Below are positions 24,492 to 35,327 of a stretch of DNA of 64,000 nt, in pieces. The notes under the pieces were generated by a model. It was not told the DNA's origin. It worked only from the letters and a program-made list of their open reading frames with translations, and searched no databases. The position numbers and the translations under genes are program-made. The DNA comes from Artemia franciscana (taxonomy: Eukaryota; Arthropoda; Branchiopoda; Anostraca; Artemiidae): NCBI RefSeq assembly GCF_032884065.1, contig NC_088866.1, positions 60,587,978 through 60,651,977 on the forward strand. Reading direction: 5' to 3'. Positions within the stretch are counted from its first letter, which is position 1, and every line of letters begins with the position of its first letter.

Positions 24492-25838
24492 TTAACTGCG
24501 TAAAACTTGCGAATATACAACATTCTTCGCTGTCCAATTCTCGCTGCATATAAATAGATTGTCAGGTTTACCGACCCTCGAACATGCAACGTACAATTGT
24601 CCATGGGAAAAACAATCAGTATTAAGATCAATACCACATTTTTCTAATGATTGACCTTGAGCTTTGTTAATGGTGATTGCAAATGCTAATCGAATTGGGA
24701 ATTGCAATCTTTTAAATTGAAAAGGCAGATCTGTTGGAATCATGGGAATGCGAGGAATAAGAACAGCCTCACCCTCAAAAGGCCCTGTCAGGATTGTGGC
24801 CTCTATTAGGTTTTCCATTGTTTTTTTTACGGCAAGTCGAGTGCCATTGCAAAGCTTTGGTGGGTTTATATTTCTTAAAAGTATTATTGGTACGCCTATT
24901 TTTAGTTGTAGCACGTGTGGTGGAAACCCTGAAAGATCTATGGAATTTAAAAATTCAGATGGATAATTAACCGCTTCATTTGGTTCCAAAACTGTGTCGA
25001 CTGACTTGTAAAGGACTGCCTGGTCTTGAATCTTGGTCAAAACAATATTGTTGATTTCGTGGACGTCTATATTTTTGGGTGCGAGAATCGCTCTTTCACT
25101 TAGCCATTTATTATTTTTATAATTTTTTAGAATATTCGGAAATACTTTTTCAATCAATTCATTTTTGGACGTCACTAAATTACAGAAATCAGCAGGTAGT
25201 TGTATACGTCCTGAAATTGAGTCTACTGGGAGCTTTCCGTTTCCCATTGCCAGCAATTGATCTGAAAATGTTTGACCAGAGTCATCGTTTTGCAATCGGA
25301 CACGCATATTTGTAGTTAATTTTAATGTTTTTACGTGTGCCCATAAATTAGAATTTTTCAGGCAAGCATTCATTTCGTCTGCAGGAGTTGATCTAGGTAT
25401 TATAGGTAATGTTTGCCTGAAATCTCCCGCAAGCAATATTAAGGTGCTGCCAAAGGGTTTCGACTTCCCTCGCAAATCTTTCAAGCATTGATCCAGAGCC
25501 TCGAGCGATTTTTTGTGTGCCATTGTGCACTCATCCCAAATAATAAGTTTGCATTGCTGCAATACTTTACCCATCCCAGATGATTTGGAAATATTGCACG
25601 TGGGAGTTTCTGTAGAATGCAAGTTCAGAGGCAATTTCAAAGCGGAATGAGCAGTTCTTCCACCAGGCAGCAATGTTGCGGCTATTCCGGACGACGCAAT
25701 TGCCAACGCTTTATCATTTTTAGATCGAATTGATGCCAGAATCAGTTTTTTCACAAACGTTTTACCAGTACCTCCTGGCGCATCCAAAAAGAAAATTTCT
25801 CCAACGTTGTTATCGACACAATGCATTATCGTATCATA
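24492..25838 (-). CDS. Helitron Pif1-type helicase domain
   Basis: SF1 helicase half of the Rep-helicase that unwinds DNA during rolling-circle transposition. From the ATG at 25826: Walker [18 protein letters not shown] at residues about 14-30, a [15 protein letters not shown] segment, Walker [28 protein letters not shown], a region with ILAPKN, then [16 protein letters not shown] and [14 protein letters not shown], and a stop after VVYSQVLRS. The true protein runs in from the linker: the codons for YDTI directly before this ATG continue the frame that ends QKDI at 26778, and a LINE lies between. The domain itself is open and has all the expected motifs. Confidence 0.92.
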   Translation of the reverse strand, partial: YDTIMHCVDNNVGEIFFLDAPGGTGKTFVKKLILASIRSKNDKALAIASSGIAATLLPGGRTAHSALKLPLNLHSTETPTCNISKSSGMGKVLQQCKLIIWDECTMAHKKSLEALDQCLKDLRGKSKPFGSTLILLAGDFRQTLPIIPRSTPADEMNACLKNSNLWAHVKTLKLTTNMRVRLQNDDSGQTFSDQLLAMGNGKLPVDSISGRIQLPADFCNLVTSKNELIEKVFPNILKNYKNNKWLSERAILAPKNIDVHEINNIVLTKIQDQAVLYKSVDTVLEPNEAVNYPSEFLNSIDLSGFPPHVLQLKIGVPIILLRNINPPKLCNGTRLAVKKTMENLIEATILTGPFEGEAVLIPRIPMIPTDLPFQFKRLQFPIRLAFAITINKAQGQSLEKCGIDLNTDCFSHGQLYVACSRVGKPDNLFICSENWTAKNVVYSQVLRS

Positions 25839-26778
25839 AAGAAAGTATCAAGGGAGAAAAGGGGAGAAGGTAGTATCTATTGCTTGTCCTATGTGCGGAT
25901 CTCAGGATGAAAGTTTAATACATTTTGTGTGTGAATGTGTCGAATTGAATGATTGGAGGCGTGAGATGTATGGAAAAGAAAAATTGAATGAGATATGGAT
26001 GGTAGATAGAATGAATGATACAAATTTCCTGAGTATCAAAAGGATAGCAAGGTTTGTCAGGATTGCAGCGGTGCATCGGGAGCGTTTTCTTTGAATAGTT
26101 TTAATTTAATGTAGTGAATTTGTTGTTTGTGTATTATGTAATTTTCCTATGGCCCACGGGCTTTTTTTTTCTGGAATAATTTATTATTAATTATTATTAT
26201 AAGACACAATATGAATTATTATTATAAGTCACAAAGACAGCGAGTCTTAATAATTTGAGGCCTAGATCTGGAGAATTTCCTAAGCAAATCCTTTCTTCTC
26301 TCCACGTTCCCGGAATAGAATTGCACTAAATTTCCTCCGTTGAATCCTAGTTGAGAGTCAACTTTTTCCCATCAAGATTGGAAGTGCTCTCTCTTTCCCG
26401 TTATATGATATAAAACACAAGAATTTCTTTTTCTCTTCTTTTTTTTCTCTCTCTTTCAATCGGGAAAGCGGAAGATTTATGGGACGACCAATTAAGCGTG
26501 GGGGTCCTTGGCAATATTTTTAGAATAGGTTGTTAAGAGTGAAAATACTATTAATAAAGGGGAAAAGTCCGTTAATCCTTAGTAAGAAGAAACGTTTTTA
26601 TGATTAACTTATTTTGTCGTTAGTTTAGATATTTTCGCGCTGTATTCTGTTTCTGTGCGTGCTTGTAATTTGTACTGTTGTTTAATGTTCTTGCTTGTGT
26701 GTTATTTATTTATATTGTTGTGTGTATATGGCCCTTAGGCTTTTGAAATACACTTATCTATCTATCTATCTATCTATC
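25839..26778 (+). mobile_element. 5'-truncated LINE inserted in the Helitron coding sequence
   Basis: The insertion separates codons for QKDI and YDTI of the Helitron protein, on the strand opposite to it. TAAA flanks both sides (after GTATCA on the left, before TGTCTTTTTG on the right), a likely 4-bp target duplication; removing the insert restores the frame. Plus-strand content is a LINE C-terminus, untranslated sequence and a (TATC)n tail at about 26754-26778. Two similar 3' ends occur (CCTATGGCCCACGGGCTTTT near 26148 with a following (ATT)n, and TATGGCCCTTAGGCTTTTGA near 26728), so this may be two nested or tandem LINE ends. Confidence 0.8.
25840..26093 (+). pseudogene. LINE ORF2 C-terminal zinc-finger fragment
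   Basis: Open frame reading VVSIACPMCGSQDESLIHF, then VCECVELNDWRREMYG, ending VHRERFL and a stop. The pattern C-x2-C, then H and C (CPMCG...LIHFVCEC) is the zinc-binding motif near the end of ORF2 in several non-LTR clades. The reverse transcriptase is missing through 5' truncation. I cannot assign the clade. Confidence 0.7.
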
Positions 26779-27361
26779 TAAATGTCTTTTTGTTCCGACG
26801 TTAACTTGGAAATGTTATTTTGTACATACGACAATAGATCACTCGTACTGTAACTTTGTTCACGATCCAATTCTACACATGTCGAAACAGCAGCGATACG
26901 GTTAGGTGAAGGCATTCCCAAATCCTGAAGAGGTTTGTTTGCCATACTTATGCACAAGTCTTCTATAACAACTAAAGTGTAGTTATAAATTTCTGATGTA
27001 AAATCAAAAGTCATGTCTGACGTCTCTAACTGTTTTCGATGAAGTATATCTTCGGACATTTTTGACTTATATTTTTCCCATAAATCTGTAGGAGCTGATG
27101 GAGAGCAAGTTGTTAAAATGATGCCAAACAATGCACGAATTTGACTTGGGGTTGACGTTTCGCACGCGTCATTGATGCAGTTATCCCAGTGTTGGTCATT
27201 CTCCAATAAATTCAGAGCTTGGCATGCACTACGGTAAGTGTCATGTATAGTACCATTTAAAGTCCTCAAATACTCAAAGGATGTCGGACCGGGTACATTC
27301 ACCAAAAGCAGGCGTAGAAAGAAGCATTCATGTTGATTGGGGTGAACGGTGTAGAGTCTTC
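26778..27361 (-). CDS. Helitron Rep-helicase linker region
   Basis: Middle part of the Helitron protein. From 27305 the frame reads VNVPGPTSFEYLRTLNG, SACQALNLLENDQHWD, PSQIRALFGIILTTCSPS and ends LTSEQKDI at the LINE insertion. The VNVPGPTSF..LR.LNG and LLxDDxxW-like segments are the usual sequence between Rep and helicase in animal Helitrons. The same frame continues upstream (higher coordinates) as LYTVHPNQHECFFLRLLL, so the methionine at 27305 is not a true start. A stop at 27411-27413 and a frameshift near 27520 separate it from Rep. Confidence 0.85.
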
Positions 27362-30259
27362 CTATCGTGGTATCTTTGAAGATGGTAGGTTGGCCGTCGA
27401 CTGACTTACCCTATTTTCGACGTTCAAATACTTTATTTTTAGTATTCCACGTGTAATACGAAGGCACTTCAGTATACAGCAGTTTTTTTGCAAAAGAATC
27501 ATTTTTGCAAAGCAAAAGAAAACTGTTAATGTTGTATCCGGTGGATTCAGGACTCTTTGTTGCACGTTGGTTTCCGTGAAATAAACACGTTGACCATTCT
27601 GTAAATGTACCGCTAAGTGAACAACAGCTGGACTACGTTCATGTATCGGAAATGAAAGAATTCGCCAAACAGCTTCATTACTGCTTATGTATCTTCCAGC
27701 CTGATATTCTACGATATCATCGAAATCTTTGATTTCGGACTGCAAGCCAAAAACTGCCATGTCACTGCCTTTGTTGACGTATTTACATATGTATTTGATT
27801 GCCTTTACGGAGTTACAGTATTCAACGTTTATGTGTGCATTAAATGTTTTTGATAATAAAGGGGAATATGGAACAACCCACTGGTTATCTACTTCGATGG
27901 TGGTACCGTTACGCTTCTTTATTATTGCTGTTTTACCGCCATCTTCAGTAGATCTTCTTCTATATTGTGGGTAACCATCATTGCCAGTAATTGTTTTGGG
28001 TACTAAAAGTCGAGGATATTGCTTTGTGCACCTTCCTTTGGCCATGCATGGTGAATTTTCGTTCAGTGCACCGCAAGGTCCATGTATCATATTTTTTACA
28101 ATAATATCATGTAACCCCTTATCGACATTTTTATCAGGTATTTCAGCGGAAATCACATCATCAATTTCGTTTGAAGTAATTTTTTTATGTAGCCAGATTA
28201 GTATATGTGCGTGTGGCAAACCTCGTTTTTGCCATTCCACTGAGTACATCCAGCATCGCACTGACCCAAACACTTCATGTTTTACAAGGTAGTTTATCAG
28301 TGATTTCAACTTTTGCCGGAAGACACGTGCCGTAATGTCATGCCTATGAACCGCCGATTGTCCTTGAAGTAAAAGCTGCAGTATCTCGTCCCAAGATTGA
28401 TTACATGTAAATGTAATAAATAAATCTGGACGACCATAGAGACGAACATACGCAATAGCATCTTGAGCATATTCATGCATATGACGGGGACTGCCAGCAT
28501 TTGACGAAGGTAAAATTGTTAATCTTCCAACGTTTGTGGTATTACCGTCATTTATAACTGCATCTCGCAAATGAATGTATTGTTCAGAGCGGAGCTTGGT
28601 CTGATTCAGGCGGATATATAGCAAACGTTCTGATTCAATTTTAGCATACATATCCACGACAAATTGGTGAAACAATTCACGGCATTTTAAAATATAATTT
28701 TCTTCATCCTGCCGAATCATTAGTCTATAGGAATAATAATGCATTGCACTGCATTTCTTATTCATTTCTTTGTTAGTGGCTGGATTCATCAATTTAATAT
28801 TAAAGTGATAGCCGTCGGCTCCATCCCAAAAAATAATAGGATATTGTAGGGCATCGTAGCATCGATGAGTTTCAGCAATTCTTAACAACTGAGCGTTTCG
28901 CTTATGTAGAATAATATCTCGAGGTAAAAACTGATCACCGACCATAACGATTGCCACTTCGTCGATAGTCGGAGCATTGTATCTACGCACATGTTGGCCA
29001 GGAGGCGTTTTGTCAGCGGAAATAACAATTTTATGAGTATCAGTAGGCATCAAATCGATGGCTGTTTTGAACAGACGCACTAAATTATTATTTTCGTGGA
29101 AAAGATGTTGCAATTGGGAAACGATTGTCCTTTCAACGTTGGGAGAAATTTCGTAACGTGCATTCAATTCAGAATTTCTATCACTGATGAAGTACAATTG
29201 TAAAAATTTATGATTCTCGCCTGAGAATGGTAGAAGGGACCCTGCTTTATGATAAATTTGCCCCTTTACTTTGAAAGTAGACATAAATTGATCTGGATTT
29301 TCGATTTGGGCTCCAAACGACGTCATTTGGAAACATGAGTTGTATTGTCTGATTTTTGACAAAAAACGCTTAGATTCTGACGTAGTTCCAGTAAGGAAAG
29401 TCTTCAATGGCTCTGGTGGTGCAGCCAATAGAGGAAGTTTAACTTTTCCTGAGGCGCAACACATTCCCATTGTTTCACCATTGAATTTCAAGGCCTTGCA
29501 ATAGGGACAAATTTTAGACATTGTCCCGATTTGAACACATCTACTCAAGCTATAATCATCGACTGGGTTGTACCTGAATGCCAGGCAATAACTTTCAGAT
29601 TGCTCTGATTCCTCGGCACGCTTTCTTTTCTTACTTTCTCTATCAGCAGCAAGCCTGTTTCCCTGCTGGTCTTTTGATTCCTCGGCACGCCTTCTTTTTT
29701 CACTTTCTCTTTTAGCAGCAAGTCTGCTTCTGCGTTGCTCTGGTAGTTCCTCGGCATGCTTTCTGTTCTTTCTTTCTCTATCAGCAGCAAGCCTGTTTCC
29801 CTGCTGGTCTTTTGATTCCTCGGCACGCCTTCTTTTTTCACTTTCTCTTTTAGCAGCAAGTCTGCTTCTGCGTTGCTCTGGTAGTTCCTCGGCATGCTTT
29901 CTGTTCTTTCTTTCTCTATCAGCCTCAAGCCTGTTTCCCTGCTGGTCTTTTGATTCCTCGGCACGCCTTCTTTTTTCACTTTCTCTTTTAGCAGCAAGTC
30001 TGCTTCTGCGTTGCTCTGGTAGTTCCTCGGCATGCTTTCTGTTCTTTCTTTCTCTATCAGCCTCAAGCCTGTTTCCCTGCTGGTCTTTTGATTCCTCGGC
30101 ATGCCTTCTTTTTTCACTTTCTCTTTTAGCAGCAAGTCTGCTTTCGCGTTGCTCTGGTAGTTCCTCGGCACGCTTTCTTTTCTGACTTTCTCTATCAGCA
30201 GCAAGTTTTTTGGCATACACTCTTTGAGCATCTTCATCAGTCATTGTAAACTTAAACAT
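27362..30259 (-). CDS. Helitron Rep (HUH, two-tyrosine) with N-terminal 23-residue repeats
   Basis: Nicking and joining protein of rolling-circle transposition. The ATG at 30259 lies 160 bp from the element's 5' end. Residues about 8-214 are nine charged 23-residue repeats. A cysteine pair segment ICPYCKALKFNG follows near 245, then the body common to animal Helitron proteins (LPRDIILHKR, DALQYPIIFWDGADGYHF, LFITFTCNQSWDEI). The HUH motif is GLPHAHILIW with His683 and His685. The catalytic tyrosines are in IKYICKYVNKG, Tyr823 and Tyr827. The correct frame is lost near 27520 (after TTLTVFF), so the last about 50 residues of this frame are not genuine Rep sequence. The active-site residues are all present. 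Confidence 0.92.
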   Translation of the reverse strand: MFKFTMTDEDAQRVYAKKLAADRESQKRKRAEELPEQRESRLAAKRESEKRRHAEESKDQQGNRLEADRERKNRKHAEELPEQRRSRLAAKRESEKRRRAEESKDQQGNRLEADRERKNRKHAEELPEQRRSRLAAKRESEKRRRAEESKDQQGNRLAADRERKNRKHAEELPEQRRSRLAAKRESEKRRRAEESKDQQGNRLAADRESKKRKRAEESEQSESYCLAFRYNPVDDYSLSRCVQIGTMSKICPYCKALKFNGETMGMCCASGKVKLPLLAAPPEPLKTFLTGTTSESKRFLSKIRQYNSCFQMTSFGAQIENPDQFMSTFKVKGQIYHKAGSLLPFSGENHKFLQLYFISDRNSELNARYEISPNVERTIVSQLQHLFHENNNLVRLFKTAIDLMPTDTHKIVISADKTPPGQHVRRYNAPTIDEVAIVMVGDQFLPRDIILHKRNAQLLRIAETHRCYDALQYPIIFWDGADGYHFNIKLMNPATNKEMNKKCSAMHYYSYRLMIRQDEENYILKCRELFHQFVVDMYAKIESERLLYIRLNQTKLRSEQYIHLRDAVINDGNTTNVGRLTILPSSNAGSPRHMHEYAQDAIAYVRLYGRPDLFITFTCNQSWDEILQLLLQGQSAVHRHDITARVFRQKLKSLINYLVKHEVFGSVRCWMYSVEWQKRGLPHAHILIWLHKKITSNEIDDVISAEIPDKNVDKGLHDIIVKNMIHGPCGALNENSPCMAKGRCTKQYPRLLVPKTITGNDGYPQYRRRSTEDGGKTAIIKKRNGTTIEVDNQWVVPYSPLLSKTFNAHINVEYCNSVKAIKYICKYVNKGSDMAVFGLQSEIKDFDDIVEYQAGRYISSNEAVWRILSFPIHERSPAVVHLAVHLQNGQRVYFTETNVQQRVLNPPDTTLTVFFCFAKMILLQKNCCILKCLRITRGILKIKYLNVENRVSQSTANLPSSKIPR
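29617..30238 (-). repeat. 23-residue (69-bp) repeats in Rep, 138-bp higher-order unit
   Basis: Nine repeats of 23 codons alternate between an AEELPEQR..RLAAKRE type and an AEESKDQQ..RL.ADRE type, making a 138-bp two-repeat unit (for example GATTCCTCGGCACGCC at 29676 and 29814). The 23-residue length, the central RL and the R/K-rich end resemble the STPR repeat of silkworm FMBP-1, a DNA-binding repeat. Confidence 0.8.
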
Positions 30260-30418
30260 TAATAGAATTCTACGCGAACATATGTCTTATATAACTTGAA
30301 TGACGTCACCTTCAAGTCATAAATGATGGCAACTAATTTCATGACGTCAGCCGAAACATGACGTCACCTGATCCACAGATCCACAGATCCACAGACAACT
30401 TATTTTTATATATATAGA
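30260..30418 (-). promoter_or_regulatory. Helitron 5' terminal region with TGACGTCA palindromes
   Basis: Between the 5' TC and the Rep start codon there are three TGACGTCA or near matches (about 30302, 30342 and 30360) and a short GGATCTGTGGATC repeat. TGACGTCA is the CRE/ATF consensus. It or a one-base variant also lies close to the 5' ends of the other Helitrons in the window. A promoter role is an inference. Confidence 0.45.
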
Positions 30419-30435
30419 TATATATATATCTTTAA

Positions 30436-30757
30436 TTGGCAAGTATCCAATTTCAGTGTTTACATCCAAAGACATTATATCAGATCATTTGATATGATTG
30501 GATAACATGAAAGAAGAAGCGAAAGTACGAAGCAACTCTTCCGTTTCCAATTTGAGTTTGAACATAAGAGGCTCTTCGGTCTGGAAGGTCTTATTGTATT
30601 CTTCTTCTTGTATCTGGAATATGGACCGGTCCGAAAATATATCAAAATAATCCGGAAAAAAGGGGCTTTCGAACTTCCAGGTTTCCGAAATTTTGGGGAA
30701 TTCCGGAAAAGATGAGGGGGGCTGTACCCCCCGGTCACCCGTTCCAAATTTATGCAT
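30436..30757 (-). pseudogene. hAT-like transposase relic, N-proximal part (copy A)
   Basis: The minus-strand frame reads FPKISETWKFESPFFPDYFD, IFQIQEEEYNKTF and LETEELLRTFASSFMLSNHI. After an in-frame TGA it continues IMSLDVNTEIGYLPIKD into the (AT)n. In copy B the C-terminal part follows directly. The Helitron therefore inserted in the dead transposase at an AT-rich codon run. The N-terminal limit is a guess. Confidence 0.45.
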
Positions 30758-33326
30758 GGCTGAATATTCTGGACTCCCCCTTCCTCTACTCCCCCCGCGA
30801 CTATCAGACCGAGTAAAATCTTATTTACAAGTCACTTTGATCGGGTCCTTGATGCACCGATCCCTCCATTCTAACCGTTTTTTTTAGATTTCTGGTCTCC
30901 CCAAAACAGACCAAAATAACACACTTTGAACACCGTGACTTAAAATTTAAACATATCGGCACTTTGAAAACAGATTTGTCCCTTTGAAAACAGATTCGGT
31001 ATGGCCTGCTTTGGCCTGCATCTTAAAAGCCATCCTCTTATATTGTGGAGCCGATTTTACTGGCACTCGAAATCGTTATTTTGATATAGACTAGGCTATT
31101 AGTCTGACAAATACTGAATGTCAATAAGATCCGTAAGAATAGTGTATTCGAATTTGTACTATAGAATTCTTGAACTGGCAACAGGTTAAGAACTGGCTTC
31201 AAGTTGAAACATGTTATTCTGGTAAAGAAACAGATAATAGAAGTAAAAAAGCCGCCTAACCCCTTAGAAGAGGTCAGTAGCCTACTTCTTGGGTTGCACA
31301 CGTGCAGGCATGTATAATTGTCCTGTTCCATTAAACTTCGCACTTACCCTAAAAAAAAAACCTTCGCGTAAGGTAAACCACGTTCTTATTCTAGACAAAT
31401 TATCCAGTGAACCTGATCTGGTCAGATCAGATGAAGTTATGAACTTAGATTCAAATCAAATCAACCCTTTTTCGAACACAACAGTGATGAGTCACGGGAA
31501 AAGCTGCCGACTAAGAAAATTGCGGAAGATCATAAGCTTCAAGCTGGACAGAGCTCAAATCAACAGAAGTCGGGAGATTATATCGAATGAAGGTAAACAT
31601 GAGAATAAAAACCTGAATATCTCTAAAAATGTAAGAAAAACATGAGAAAATCTCTAAAAACGTGAGAAAAACATGAGAACATGAGACAAATTTTTTTCCC
31701 ATGAGAAATCTTCCGAAAATATGAGATCTCATGGGAAAACATGAGAAGTGGAAGCCCTGCTGCTAACAAATGTTCAGCTGAACATTTCTAACGGGTGACG
31801 AAAAGATCAGTGATAAGCACTTCTCCAGTATGGGGTACTTAATTTTACCACTGCAACTATTTATACCAACAATACTCTTCTAAGTATTCAACTGAGAGGA
31901 ATTCAACTTGAGCTCAGTGCCATCAGTCATTGCCTCTGACCTCATTCCATGTCCGTTTTCTAGAGGAAATATTAAAAATAACCTCAGAGCTTTTAGCGTA
32001 TATTTTTCTTGTTTTTCTTGGTTAAATTAAAGCTAATATGCTATCAATTTCGTCTTCAAACTTAAACAAGTCTTTCATTGGCACTATAAACTATTTTTAA
32101 TAAGAATGGTAAGAAAGATCAACGCCATCACTTGCCTTTTGGGTATCTTCAAGCTTTTGCCTGAAATTAATTGCAGCTATTCCCAAATTTGTCTGCTTTA
32201 AAGGTTTCACTTGAAGGGTTCACTTCTAAGGTTCACTTGAATTCACTTGAAGGGTAACTATCCAGTTTGTTCGATAAGCTCAAACGACAAATTTAATCCG
32301 GCTCTATTAGGTTAGACGCAGTATCATTGAAAAGTTTGCTGATACTTCTCTACAGAAAGTTAAGAAGTGATTGAAAGACTCTTTTAAATTCTATAGAGAA
32401 GCCAAGGGAGTTGTCGTTGAATTCAAGGTATGTCTTTGACAATTTGCTTTGTATAGTCGAGAAGTAAGTTTACTTCAGTTTCGGTCTTGATGGTTTTGGA
32501 ACCTAGAGATATACTAAGCCTAAACTATACTAAGCCCTTGAGGCATTCAATGTATACTATTGACTTCTGTTTGTCTATTGAGGTATTTTAGCAAGTATTA
32601 CTAACAATACTAGCAAATATTTTGAAAGTATTCCCCCTGGTAGCCTATACACATGATGGTGCTTTCGTTGCATCCCAAGTCTTTTGTCGATTTCTTAAGC
32701 ACCGGAACGAGCAATCAGCATCCCTGTTCTATTGAACCTCTAAATTACCTGGGTAACAAAATCAGCAACTATCTGACCGACTTTCGATCCAACAGGGTCC
32801 ATTCTGAACTACTGAAGAACCACCTTTTGTTTTACTACTTTATTTTTGGGAAGAAGTGTAAGAAATAGATATATTTTTGTTATTTATTGAAATAATATAT
32901 ATAATTCATTTTATTACACAGAATAATAGAAAAAAAGATTTCGCTGTTTTTTGCAGTTAGCAACATTAAATGACAATTACACCTACTCATGGTCCTTAAA
33001 TTAATGAAATGACCTAGTGTTGCATCTACTCGATAAACAATCATAATACATACATATAAATGAAATCAAATACAATAATCAAAAGGTTTTTAGCAATTAT
33101 ATAATCAGGAGGCTTTTCAATTTCAAAAAGCATGTATTTCACGTGGTGCACGCCATGCATCAAAGAAAATTGCCAACTTTTGTCTAAAGATATGCGGTAC
33201 TTTGGCAGTGTGAATTGTGCAAAAAAAAAAACTGTCGCACTGAGATTTACACTGGGCGGTGGACAGTGAGCATCTCCTTCCACATGACTAATAAAAATGG
33301 TTCTATATCAAAAAGCTATATCAATC
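30758..33326. other. Intergenic, right part of copy A
   Basis: No gene accepted. At about 31590-31750 a CATGAGA-type heptamer recurs at least seven times. Near 32215-32260 copy A has extra short repeats of TTCACTTGAA that copy B lacks. A 118-codon frame at 31289-31645 is open in both copies but has no recognisable feature. Confidence 0.45.
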
Positions 33327-35027
33327 TTTCCAATCCATGCAATATTCTCTAGAGTTCAAAAAAAAACTTTTTGGAGGGTATTTTCATTGGAAAATACCCT
33401 CTTTGGTATTTTCATAATTAAATAAAAAAACATCCTAACATCCCGCATCCTAAGATTTAAAAACCATGTTTTGTCCCTTGTCCAATATTTTGCGAATTGA
33501 CGTCACCTGACACAAGATTTATGCTACGGACGATGTTCACAAACCACGACGTAAACTGTTAAATTAGGCTAGCCTGAAAGGTTATATTGTGTACTGGGAA
33601 AGTACCATCGTTGCAGCAACGGCATAGAGATATTATATGTGGCAAAGTGTTACATTCTTAACATCGAAGTCACTAGACAGAGTCTAACCCAAAATCATGT
33701 GCTTTCATATCAGATCTGAAATTTTGGCAAACCTAGGATAATTTTTCAACGAAAGATTTTACCCATAAACTTTTCTATATACTTCGGTTTTCCATAAAAA
33801 TCGACGGTGTTATGGGAAAGAGGAATACTGAACAGATAAAGAAAAAGGCATGTAACTAGAAACAGCAAAAATCACATTGACTTGCAAAGGAAAACGCTGT
33901 ACAGCGAAATCTGCTGTTTAAAGACAAAGCCAAATTGCAATAGAAGGAAGGAATATGTTGGTTTAGCGCTTGTGAATCTGAAAAGGATAAACAGGAGGAA
34001 AGATTTGATTTAACGCCAGATTTACTTAATTCAGTTGAAATTGTTGATTTTTCACCCTAGAATGAAGAAGTGTTTTTTGGTATCTGTTATATATCTGTTA
34101 GTATCTGATATATATTTAGTAAGTGTTGTCTTAGTATCTGCAAAGATATACAGGAAGGAGAAAATTATTCCATGCTTGAATTTCTTAACCACCCTGGAAC
34201 GAATTAGAGTTAATTTGAAGTCAGTTAAGGATAAACAAGAAATAGGTTTCATCAAAACGAAATCTATGGTTAAAAGACAAATCAAAATTATAACAGAATG
34301 AAGGAACGCGCTGGTTTAGCGTGTGTTAGCCGGCGAAGGATAAACAGGAAGAGGAAATTAATTTTCAAAATTTACGAATTCATGGCAAAATTTTCAACTT
34401 GTATTTTAGCTATTCAGAGGGCGTAAGCATTGGAATATTCCTTGTGGTTTCTTAATTGTATAACAGTGCAATAAAGCAAAATATAATGACTAGAGAAAGC
34501 TAAGAAAGAAGAAATTTTGGTATCTTACACAAGGTAAAATTATACAAAATTTTAAAGGAACCCGTAAAGCTAAAGCAGAAGACATGGGAAAATGTCTGAG
34601 GTAATGATGTATGAAAGTTAAGCGCAACAAAATCACTGGATAGGAAACATGTGACAAAAAACATCACAACGAAACCCAAATGAAAATAATAGACAAAGAA
34701 ACTTGCGTTTAGAAAATAAGTGACAAGAATGATCAGATCGAAGCGTAATCGAAATCTCGGATAAGAAAAGAAGCAACAGTAAGAATAACAACGAGTACAA
34801 AGAGAAAACAAATCCTATAAGATGGATGATTATTTTACGCAGTGAAAGGAAAGGAAAGAATTTCTGATTTTATTGAAATTGCTGATATGACACCTCGTGA
34901 CTTAAAACTAAACAATAAGGCGATGATTATGTTATTGCGGAATTAAATAATAAACTATGCACAAGCCTGGTGCGGGCTGAGTGCCAGGGCCAGGGCGAAA
35001 CCCTGAAACCCTGTAATTTTTATATAA
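33327..35027. repeat. Degenerate repeats, no gene
   Basis: The strings GGTTTAGCG-TGTG and AGGATAAACAGGAAG recur near 33960-34000 and 34310-34350. A GAAATTGTTGATTTTTCACC-type string near 34035 recurs near 34875. These are diverged direct repeats of about 350-550 bp spacing. I see nothing else. Confidence 0.4.

Positions 35028-35275
<248 letters not shown>

Positions 35276-35324
<49 letters not shown>
35276..35324. repeat. (AT)n microsatellite at the left edge of Helitron copy 3
   Basis: About 48 bp of AT directly joined to the (CA)n on the left and the Helitron 5' TC on the right. Confidence 0.95.

Positions 35325-35327
<3 letters not shown>

Larger units (their letters stand above)
23652..30418 (-). 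mobile_element. Autonomous-type Helitron (Rep/helicase), now broken
   Basis: On the minus strand the element starts with TCTATATATATAAAAATAAG at 30418, preceded by A, and ends with hairpin GGGCGCGAAGCGCC and CCAACTAA at about 23652. Copy B lacks the whole 6.77 kb and keeps only (AT)n there, which directly proves insertion. Reading leftwards it holds a 5' region with TGACGTCA palindromes, Rep with N-terminal 23-residue repeats, a linker, a LINE inserted in the coding sequence, Pif1-type helicase, a duplicated helicase tail and a mini-Helitron at the 3' end. Coding damage includes a frameshift near 27520, a stop at 27411-27413 and the LINE insertion. This copy could therefore not move itself now. 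Confidence 0.93.

Noticed and set aside
26200-26760. Independent gene between the Helitron helicase and linker
   Set aside because: Explained as LINE 3' sequence; no frame of note, and it ends in a (TATC)n tail.
31289-31645. 118-codon frame open in both copies (also 62007-62363)
   Set aside because: Same reason; it overlaps the CATGAGA cluster and resembles no family I know.
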